Shown in pieces: positions 6,884 through 12,029 of a DNA stretch of 12,596 nt; positions within the stretch are counted from its first letter, which is position 1, and every line of letters starts with the position of its first letter. A program made the position numbers and the translations under genes. The notes beneath the pieces are model-generated. The model made no database searches. It worked only from the letters and a program-made list of their open reading frames with translations, and was not told the origin of the DNA. Source of the stretch: Candidatus Woesearchaeota archaeon (GTDB lineage Archaea > Nanobdellota > Nanobdellia > Woesearchaeales > UBA525); assembly GCA_018221245.1 (NCBI GenBank), contig JAAOYH010000043.1:1-12596 (forward strand), given 5' to 3'.

Positions 6884-7050
6884 TTTTCATCCTCCCTCTC
6901 TTCAAAGGTAATTTTCCATGAACGAGTCTCGGAATCGAAAGAGAATAGGACGTCGTATTTTTTATCCGGGTCTAGCTCGAAGAGCAACGGTTTTGGTATA
7001 GTTGTCTCGAACGAGCCTCCGCGGCCATAGAGTCGTCGGCGGAACCTCAC
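6880..7050 (-). CDS. AbrB-type (swapped-hairpin) DNA-binding protein, 56 aa, leaderless GTG start
   Basis: Translated by hand: GTG at 7050 opens a 56-residue frame that stops in a GTGA overlap with the 217-aa gene. Residues 3-50 fit the SpoVT/AbrB swapped-hairpin pattern: basic RFRRRLYGRGGSF, then ETTIPKPLLFELD, then KKYDVLFSFD and WKITFEE. This resembles the family's R-x-x-S-x-x-[IT]-x-[IL]-P-x-x-[LI] core. Family members are small dimeric DNA-binding proteins, either free transcription regulators or antitoxins; no toxin gene is adjacent. A TATA box at 7073-7080 ends 23 nt before the GTG, so the mRNA probably starts at the start codon. A stop codon immediately precedes the GTG, so this is the longest possible form. 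It leads the operon with the 217- and 644-aa surface proteins and likely regulates it; that role is inferred. Confidence 0.8.
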   Translation of the reverse strand: MRFRRRLYGRGGSFETTIPKPLLFELDPDKKYDVLFSFDSETRSWKITFEEREDEK

Positions 7051-7072
7051 TCAACTATCCTGGAGAAGGCCA

Positions 7073-7084
7073 TTTATATACTTA
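7073..7084 (-). promoter_or_regulatory. TATA-region promoter of the AbrB-led operon
   Basis: On the minus strand this reads TAAGTATATAAA, identical over 12 bp to the RHH promoter at 4212-4223 and with the same 23-nt spacing to the start codon. Because the core reads TTTATATA on the plus strand, it could also support rightward transcription. Confidence 0.65.
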
Positions 7085-7166
7085 CTTATTTATCTACATT
7101 GAAAAATACACACATTTTTGAAATATCTCTGTATCAGTATACAAAAAGGTATACGAAAACGCAACA

Positions 7167-7174
7167 TTTATATA
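7167..7174 (+). promoter_or_regulatory. TATA box for the plus-strand 139-aa gene
   Basis: TTTATATA lies 56 bases before the ATG at 7230. With the 22-23 nt spacing seen elsewhere in the window, transcription would begin near 7196, leaving a leader of about 33 nt that contains the hairpin at 7204-7217. Confidence 0.6.
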
Positions 7175-7203
7175 CTAGCCCCAATATAGGGAAATCAACA
7201 AAA

Positions 7204-7217
7204 AGGGGACTACCCCT
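7204..7217 (+). promoter_or_regulatory. Short GC hairpin in the leader of the 139-aa gene
   Basis: AGGGG and CCCCT are perfect arms around the loop ACTA, ending 12 bases before the ATG. The stem takes up the only purine-rich, Shine-Dalgarno-like stretch in the leader (AAAAGGGGA), so it might influence translation. It could equally be a protein-binding inverted repeat in DNA. Confidence 0.4.
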
Positions 7218-7229
7218 ACCTGTGTTACT

Positions 7230-7649
7230 ATGGTCATCCTATACGACCAATACAACCTACCAGAGAACATCTACGCGATAGTCTTCGCGACGGACCAGCA
7301 AGTCCTCGTTGCAAAGATGCTCGTGGAAGAGATGAAGAAGCTAGATGGTGAAATGAACAAGACCCAGATGTCTATGTTCGCGACCGCCTTGCACGAAGGT
7401 ACAGTCATAGGAGGCAAGACCTCCGGAAAGTTCCCAGTCAAAAAAGAGGTGAAGATTAGCTACAACAAGCGGCAGTTTTACGACCGCATCCTCACCCCCA
7501 TGAAGACTATGGGGATCGTAGACTACGATCTCTACAGGAAGACATACAAAATAAGCGAGAAATTCACTAAGAACATGATGAGGATAGGTTTGATGTGGAG
7601 CCAAGAGCGGAGCAAACCCGCCGCCGGATTCACCATCAAGAGAAAATAA
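7230..7649 (+). CDS. Unrecognised 139-aa cytoplasmic protein, possible winged-helix DNA-binding protein
   Basis: This is the only convincing gene on the plus strand. The protein is basic and soluble, with no signal peptide or membrane helix. Residues 23-58 look like two helices. Residues 71-113 show a helix (NKRQFYDRILTPMKTMG) followed by alternating residues (IVDYDLYRKTYKIS), a shape seen in winged helix-turn-helix domains where the wing follows the recognition helix. This is a pattern judgement and not a family match. ATG at 7230 is the only sensible start; no good Shine-Dalgarno sits at the usual distance and a hairpin occupies the leader. It is transcribed away from the AbrB-led operon through a shared control region, so it could be a regulator of that operon. 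The C-terminal FTIKRK is strongly basic. The function is unknown. Confidence 0.75.
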   Translation: MVILYDQYNLPENIYAIVFATDQQVLVAKMLVEEMKKLDGEMNKTQMSMFATALHEGTVIGGKTSGKFPVKKEVKISYNKRQFYDRILTPMKTMGIVDYDLYRKTYKISEKFTKNMMRIGLMWSQERSKPAAGFTIKRK

Positions 7650-7816
7650 TCCTTAATTTTGAGTGCGACAAAGGTAGAATCACCAATCCCATGACCCAGT
7701 CAGGCAAACATCGCCCCTTAGGGAGCTCATATTCAAGAAAGACGCCCTGGTTGCTTCTAAACGCAACCCCTCCCCCAACCACACCCACAAACCTGCAGCC
7801 GGGGCCTCTTTTTTTC
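7650..7816. other. Convergent intergenic stretch with possible structured 3' RNA, no gene seen
   Basis: I see no convincing coding frame, tRNA or box C/D RNA. On the plus strand GGTTGC (7749-7754) and GCAACC (7763-7768) form a perfect 6-bp stem. GCCCTGG (7744-7750) can instead pair with CCGGGGC (7799-7805), with one G-U pair, directly before a T run. A C-rich, G-poor segment lies between. This may be the 3' untranslated region of the 139-aa gene or a small RNA. Confidence 0.35.
7799..7815 (+). terminator. T-tract terminator of the 139-aa gene
   Basis: CCGGGGC followed by CTC and seven T residues (7809-7815) closes the plus-strand transcript. It abuts the stop of the convergent minus-strand gene at 7817. 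A T run of this length is enough for archaeal termination; the upstream GC stem is optional. Confidence 0.55.
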
Positions 7817-8443
7817 TTAATGTGCACTGCTTGAAGCCACATACGAGTCAGTATACTGTGGATTGCACATGCGATTCCTGACACGTTTTACCGCATCCTT
7901 GTGGAAATTTATATCATCTAAGGAAGGTTCTCTGCCATCTACCCACTGCCTTTTTTGTATCTCTTGCCTCAAGTGGTCTGCACGGACAGTCTCAGGAAAA
8001 TTAGTGAGATCCAGTATATCTGAAAACACTCCTGACCTTCGGAAATAACTATACAACAGAGTAGTTTTTCTTCTAAACCCTGGACTAGCACTGTAGGTAA
8101 TATCCAAATCACCATCATTCCCATAATCTACTCTAACAATGGCTTTGGGATTTCCAAAAATTGAGTTAGGCACATATGTTTCAGTAGTCACTTTAGCAGG
8201 AATTTCTGGGAAGAACACATGATGAACATATCTGGTGCCCTTATCCTTTTTTTCCTCCTCAAGCTCTACCCAAGAATACTTGAATTCTCCATTTTTTCCC
8301 AATGATTTAGTTTTTAATTCGTTACTTTCTGAAGTCATGAAAAAAGGATCGCAAAATGATTCAGCAGAATCAGGTTTAGCAATATTTGGAACAAACAGCA
8401 CACCTACAAGAGTCATCCCTGCAACTAAACTACGTAATCCCAC
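7817..8443 (-). CDS. Unrecognised exported protein, 208 aa, leaderless GTG start
   Basis: I do not recognise this protein. The preferred start is GTG at 8443, which gives a signal peptide (MGLRSLVAGMTLVGVLFVPN, likely cut near residues 27-28). A TATA-like TTAATAAA at 8466-8473 ends 23 nt before it, as for the other leaderless genes. A frame open back to 8593 would overlap the end of the 593-aa gene and lacks a signal peptide at its start, so I reject it; ATG at 8416 would cut the signal peptide short. Residues 106-114 (DYGNDGDLD) resemble the D-x-[DN]-x-D-G-x-x-D calcium loop of FG-GAP or EF-hand repeats, with Gly at the third position. The C-terminal third is basic and helical. Its codons look richer in A/T than the neighbours and it lacks their sequon-rich style, so it may have a separate origin. 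Confidence 0.75.
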   Translation of the reverse strand: MGLRSLVAGMTLVGVLFVPNIAKPDSAESFCDPFFMTSESNELKTKSLGKNGEFKYSWVELEEEKKDKGTRYVHHVFFPEIPAKVTTETYVPNSIFGNPKAIVRVDYGNDGDLDITYSASPGFRRKTTLLYSYFRRSGVFSDILDLTNFPETVRADHLRQEIQKRQWVDGREPSLDDINFHKDAVKRVRNRMCNPQYTDSYVASSSAH

Positions 8444-8465
8444 ACAATCGGAACCACACTGATGA

Positions 8466-8473
8466 TTTATTAA
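8466..8473 (-). promoter_or_regulatory. TATA-like promoter of the 208-aa gene
   Basis: The minus strand reads TTAATAAA, ending 23 nt before the GTG at 8443. It is a weaker match than the TTTATATA or TATATAAA boxes elsewhere, but it sits at the same spacing. Confidence 0.5.
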
Positions 8474-8482
8474 TGTTCTGTC

Positions 8483-8500
8483 AAATATCGACGAGAAACT
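8483..8500 (+). repeat. Intergenic 18-bp motif, copy B (degenerate)
   Basis: The plus strand reads AAATATCGACGAGAAACT; the last 13 bases equal those of copy A, and 14 of 18 match overall. It overlaps the stop codon of the 593-aa gene and lies upstream of the 208-aa gene's promoter. Confidence 0.5.
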
Positions 8501-10280
8501 ATCTATGTGGCAGATTACGGTGTGTTTTAGGCTCCTTGAACAATCTTCCACATCTGACACACTTCTTCCTTCCTCTGGCATTCTTGTAGCCACAGTGCTT
8601 GCACTTCTTCTTCGTCGCGAGGAGTAAGAGTAGCCACAGGACTAGTACCAAGATTAGGCCGTATATTACATAGCGAGTGTATCCTGTTCTGAACTCTAGA
8701 GGGAATGTCTCTTCTTTGATCTTGATCCTGGAGAGCTCTCGCTCACCGTAGTATGCTCTGACCGTAATCTCTGGATTGTCATCTAAATCCTCTTCATCCA
8801 TGTCTACATCAACAGGAATCTTGGCTTTCTTGCCGGGTGCTATCTTGATAACACCATCACCACCTATAGTAATCGGCTCACCATTGATGATTAGCTCAAT
8901 CAGTTCTACGCTCACGTAAGCATCTGTTGTGCCTACGTTCTCAATCTCTACGTAGAACCTGTTCTCTAGCTTATCGTAGTAGAGCCCTATGATTTCAATC
9001 TCTGCATCATCTAGGATATCTATTAGGTCTATGTCGAAGCTCTTCTGATAGGTATTCTCTAGGCTCTTAGGCCCTTCACCAAAAACAACAAACGCATCTC
9101 CTCTGAGCTCGTCATTCTGGAATACCAAAGGATTACCGTCTGAATCAACTTGGTAGACTATAGTTTTGTACTCATTCTTGTCCAAGAATATTGGTGAATC
9201 ATCTCCGATTATGATTATATTATCTCCATCTGTGATTGTGATTGTGGATCTGAAATAAATGGCCAAATCCTGTGTGTTGTGATATGTCACTTCAAGTGAT
9301 CCTGTGGCCCGGTTGTACACGATACTTGCAATCTCTATACCTAGCTGGTAGCTAGGCATTGGGAACCTATCAAGGTCCTCCACTTGGCTGATGCTTCCTG
9401 TAGGCTGTCTCGCTCCCTGAGCGAACTTTACGAAAACGCTGATACCGAGCTGTCTTCTTACGAACGTTGCCGCATTCACAAGTTCGTTCCCTATCAGGAT
9501 TCCTACATCGATACCCCCATCGATAATGAACGATCTCACCGCTTCAGGCACGTTCTCTCTTCCCAAGAACAATACAGGGTCAGCTCCAGACATGATACCT
9601 GCTTCGATGAATTCACCGTTCGTGAGAATCACCTGTCTGGTCGGTTTTATATCCTGATATCTCTTCACTATCTCTATGTTATTATCGAACCTGTTCCCTA
9701 GGTTGAGAGTTTCCGGATTGAACTGAGCTAGCTCATCTTTTACAGCACGATCTACCTGTCCGTAAATGAGGATTTTTTCAGGATTCTTATCATCCAAAAT
9801 TGAAACTATATCGTCGATGTTATCTTCTGTAGCGAAAATCACAAAACTCTTGTCCTGTATCGCGAACGGCGCGACAGATATGGCGTTATAACCATATGCA
9901 TCATCCAGCACTATGAATCTGTCCACATCTTCCAGCTGTTCCAGCAGGTAAAGGTTTAGATTGGACTCTCTCACCTCTTCTGGACTGTCATATCCTCTGC
10001 TCAGGAGAATTGATTCGTATCCTGTGATGAATGGCTGGCTCCTGGATGACAGGACGAGAATCTCATCCTTATCTGTACTTATCGCATACAGCAATATCGT
10101 GCTGTGTCTGGTGCTGACTAGGAAGTTGGAAGGGGTTCCAGTAAGGTATCCGTACTGACTCCCTGTGTAGACATCGCGCCAGTCCTGGCTATTCACGATG
10201 ATGTGGTCGGCGGCAGCCACGAATGATACAGTCAATAAAAGAACTAATAAGAGGCCTGACCACCTTCCAATCGCTACCAC
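8499..10280 (-). CDS. CWB2-like surface protein with C-terminal membrane helix and cytoplasmic zinc ribbon (593 aa)
   Basis: Residues 1-23 are a signal peptide. Residues 24-290 form an alpha/beta region resembling cell wall-binding repeat 2 modules (ILIYGQVDRAVKDELAQF; NRFDNNIEIVKRY; VILTNGEFIEAGIMSGADP). Repeats of that family bind envelope polymers in bacteria and occur on archaeal surface proteins. Residues 310-520 are beta-rich, with a CARDB-like segment near 430-515 (FYVEIENVGTTDAYVSVEL). A membrane helix at 537-555 is followed by lysines and a four-Cys zinc ribbon, C560-x2-C563-x10-C574-x2-C577, which must face the cytoplasm if the N-terminus is exported. Start: GTG at 10280, leaderless, with a TTTATATA box ending 22 nt upstream. 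It has its own promoter, separate from the operon to its right. It may signal across the membrane or anchor a cytoplasmic partner; that is inference. Confidence 0.88.
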   Translation of the reverse strand: MVAIGRWSGLLLVLLLTVSFVAAADHIIVNSQDWRDVYTGSQYGYLTGTPSNFLVSTRHSTILLYAISTDKDEILVLSSRSQPFITGYESILLSRGYDSPEEVRESNLNLYLLEQLEDVDRFIVLDDAYGYNAISVAPFAIQDKSFVIFATEDNIDDIVSILDDKNPEKILIYGQVDRAVKDELAQFNPETLNLGNRFDNNIEIVKRYQDIKPTRQVILTNGEFIEAGIMSGADPVLFLGRENVPEAVRSFIIDGGIDVGILIGNELVNAATFVRRQLGISVFVKFAQGARQPTGSISQVEDLDRFPMPSYQLGIEIASIVYNRATGSLEVTYHNTQDLAIYFRSTITITDGDNIIIIGDDSPIFLDKNEYKTIVYQVDSDGNPLVFQNDELRGDAFVVFGEGPKSLENTYQKSFDIDLIDILDDAEIEIIGLYYDKLENRFYVEIENVGTTDAYVSVELIELIINGEPITIGGDGVIKIAPGKKAKIPVDVDMDEEDLDDNPEITVRAYYGERELSRIKIKEETFPLEFRTGYTRYVIYGLILVLVLWLLLLLATKKKCKHCGYKNARGRKKCVRCGRLFKEPKTHRNLPHR

Positions 10281-10301
10281 GAGGTTTCCACTACGGAGGC
10301 G

Positions 10302-10309
10302 TATATAAA
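10302..10309 (-). promoter_or_regulatory. TATA box of the 593-aa gene
   Basis: The minus strand reads TTTATATA, preceded by purine-rich AAAGG (a plausible BRE). It ends 22 nt before the GTG at 10280, fitting a leaderless transcript. Confidence 0.7.
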
Positions 10310-10311
10310 CC

Positions 10312-10329
10312 TTTTGTCGAGGAGAAACT
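10312..10329 (+). repeat. Intergenic 18-bp motif, copy C
   Basis: The plus strand reads TTTTGTCGAGGAGAAACT, matching copy A at 17 of 18 positions. It begins two bases upstream of the TATA box of the 593-aa gene and touches the stop codon of the 305-aa gene. Confidence 0.6.
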
Positions 10330-11246
10330 TATGTGGGCGTCTCAGCCTGGAAAACCACCGTTCCATTGCATAGACCGAACGAGTTCTGTAGAGGGTCCAG
10401 ATAGAGTTGCCAGTAAGTATTATTGAGACTTCCTGTAGCATCTGTTGCTTTTGCTACCGTCAGCTTTGCTATCTGTCCGGCTCCTGTTGCGAGAATCTGT
10501 TTTTCAGCATACGATGCAGTATTGTTAGCAGCATAGTGCTGTAGATCAACTGTCAGGGTTCCTACATCACACACCATAGACAGGCCGTCTCCTGGAGTCG
10601 CACCATAGCCCCTGACTGAGACGTTTATTGGTGCATTCCCAACGTTTGATACGTTGGCTTGGATATCAGAAGAGGTATCACCCATAGCCATATCTCCGTA
10701 ATCAATCAAAGGTGTCACATTGATAGCAAGAACCTCGCTAATCACCATGGTTGTGAAATTAGTATCGTTCAAGCCGATAGTATCATTCACGAACACTGTG
10801 CAGTTCCAAGTATCGTTGATAGCATAGTAATTCACAGTGAATCCACACGTGAAGTTTGCAAACGCTCCGTCCTGGGCAGTCCTTGTGCAACTGTCATTGG
10901 AATAGTGTGTGTTGTTGTTATCTGCTGCACCGTAAGAGCTTGAGCCCACGCTGAAGAGCTCTGCAGTCGTGAAGTTCAGATCGTTATAGCCATTGTAGTC
11001 TCTTATAGTCGCGTTGCACTCGATGAATGTAGTCGTTCCAGCATTGAGAGTTATCGGACTGGGCAAAGCCACCGATAGTATCTCGGGCGTGGATCCTGTT
11101 ATGTTGACCTGTGTGTCCACTGACACGTTCTTGTTGTTAGTGCCTTGCGAGAAGCTCCAGCTGTTCTGGGCGAGCAACCCTACAGAAAGTACTAGGAGCA
11201 CCAGCAGGAATAGTTCCAGTTTCCGTGTCTGGCCGTCATGTTTCAT
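10329..11246 (-). CDS. Secreted, densely sequon-bearing beta-rich protein (305 aa)
   Basis: A signal peptide or anchor occupies residues 10-26 after a charged N-terminus. The rest is beta-rich with about 18 N-X-S/T sequons, dense around residues 110-175, which suggests a heavily N-glycosylated surface protein. The motif VSNVGNAPINVSVRG near residues 199-213 is typical of CARDB/NEW3-like Ig folds in archaeal envelope proteins. No C-terminal anchor is visible; the chain ends FQAETPT, so attachment may be through the N-terminal helix or a partner protein. ATG at 11246 is preceded by GAGGAG at 11249-11254, and the gene starts six bases after the stop of the 250-aa gene, so they share a transcript. 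The exact function is unknown; a structural S-layer-like or pilus-associated role is possible. Confidence 0.85.
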   Translation of the reverse strand: MKHDGQTRKLELFLLVLLVLSVGLLAQNSWSFSQGTNNKNVSVDTQVNITGSTPEILSVALPSPITLNAGTTTFIECNATIRDYNGYNDLNFTTAELFSVGSSSYGAADNNNTHYSNDSCTRTAQDGAFANFTCGFTVNYYAINDTWNCTVFVNDTIGLNDTNFTTMVISEVLAINVTPLIDYGDMAMGDTSSDIQANVSNVGNAPINVSVRGYGATPGDGLSMVCDVGTLTVDLQHYAANNTASYAEKQILATGAGQIAKLTVAKATDATGSLNNTYWQLYLDPLQNSFGLCNGTVVFQAETPT

Positions 11247-11252
11247 AGCTCC

Positions 11253-12005
11253 TCATTGCAATTCGACGTAGAAGTAGTACGCCGTCGCTGCGCCAGATGT
11301 AGCTTCTGGGACTATCATCTGGAAGTCGTACGTGTTCAGGTCGTAACCAGTGTCATCGTTGTCTATGCTGGTCAAGAAGATCATGCTTCCAGCCCCTGCG
11401 TCAGTTATTAGTAACTCTTGGTATGGTGACGTGGTCAAGACAGGGTTGTATGCTCTGCTGTCGTTGACATAAGTAGTAGTGCTGTTGCAAGTGTTCTGGT
11501 TCAGCGTGGTAGCTCCCACTTGAAACTGCTTGTGGACTGTGTAGTTGAATGTTGAGTTTATGTCATCCGAGTTCGCGTCAGTCATGCTAAAGAAAGTGGA
11601 TTCAGTTTGTACGAGTGCCTGGTTTGCGCATGCTACGCTTGTCCAATCAAGAGATCCATTCCTGCTTGCCAAGACGTTTCCGTTCACAGTGCCTGTATCC
11701 CAATCATATATTGTATAGTTCAGGGAGTTATCCAAGGTAAGTGTTCCTGTCACGTTTCCTACATAGGCTTTCCAGCGTTGATCCTGTTGTACCGCATCCA
11801 ACACAAGTGTGGTGATAGTCCCCCGCGCGTCACTGCGACTCGCAGGGGTACTGTTCGGACCAAGGTCCGTAGATGCTGATGTCACGGTACTTCCGGTCGG
11901 ATCTGCCACTACAAGGATTGAAGAGAGCGCAACCACAAACAGCAAAAGCAAGAGTATTGTCGCGCTCACTGCGCCTCCCTGTCCGCTCGATTTGATTGCT
12001 TTCAT
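11253..12005 (-). CDS. Secreted surface protein, second member of a tandem paralog pair (250 aa)
   Basis: The N-terminus (MKAIKSSGQGGAVSA followed by a hydrophobic run at 14-33) is a signal peptide or signal anchor. It is faintly pilin-like, but without the usual Glu at position +5, so I do not call it a pilin. The mature part is beta-rich with eight sequons. It aligns with the preceding partial gene: W-x-x-x-x-GNV-[ST]-G-x-[LI]-TLD, then Y-[DN]-W, then DW-x-x-[VI]-ACA, later a Cys in NTCNS, and the end YYFYVEL. Conserved Cys126 and Cys173 may form a disulfide. ATG at 12005 has GAGGT at 12010-12014 four bases upstream, and the gene begins 24 bases after the stop of its paralog. The family is one I associate with DPANN surface proteins of unknown function, from general knowledge only. 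Confidence 0.85.
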   Translation of the reverse strand: MKAIKSSGQGGAVSATILLLLLFVVALSSILVVADPTGSTVTSASTDLGPNSTPASRSDARGTITTLVLDAVQQDQRWKAYVGNVTGTLTLDNSLNYTIYDWDTGTVNGNVLASRNGSLDWTSVACANQALVQTESTFFSMTDANSDDINSTFNYTVHKQFQVGATTLNQNTCNSTTTYVNDSRAYNPVLTTSPYQELLITDAGAGSMIFLTSIDNDDTGYDLNTYDFQMIVPEATSGAATAYYFYVELQ

Positions 12006-12029
12006 GGTTACCTCTTTCCGTTATCCTTC

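Larger units (their letters stand above)
7051..7229. promoter_or_regulatory. Divergent control region between the AbrB-like gene and the plus-strand gene
   Basis: This 179-bp AT-rich gap holds a TATA box for each direction (7073-7080 and 7167-7174). It also has an inverted repeat AAAAAT-ACACAC-ATTTTT at 7102-7119, and two copies of the palindrome GTATAC at 7137-7142 and 7149-7154, spaced 12 bp apart. TATCTACATT at 7091-7100 is, over nine bases, the reverse complement of AATGTAGAT in the RHH control region (4223-4231). A regulator bound here could control both directions at once; this is inference. Confidence 0.5.

Noticed and set aside
3944..7050. Toxin-antitoxin pairs based on the RHH and AbrB-like proteins
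   Set aside because: Both folds are common in antitoxins, but the adjacent genes encode large exported proteins and no toxin-like small protein is present.
7099..7281. Short plus-strand frame starting MKNTHIFE
   Set aside because: It spans the divergent promoter region and overlaps the 139-aa gene in another frame; the TATA box at 7167 lies inside it.
7700..7806. tRNA-like look of GGAGCTCA followed by a GGTTGC hairpin
   Set aside because: There is no GGTTCRA T-arm, no matching acceptor stem and the anticodon-like stem has an 8-base loop.
7595..7884. Open frames on both strands across the convergent gap
   Set aside because: They overlap the ends of real genes, have odd composition and no start signals.
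8444..8593. Longer form of the 208-aa protein starting at 8593
   Set aside because: The extra 50 residues overlap the coding end of the 593-aa gene, carry no signal peptide and lie upstream of the TATA box at leaderless spacing.
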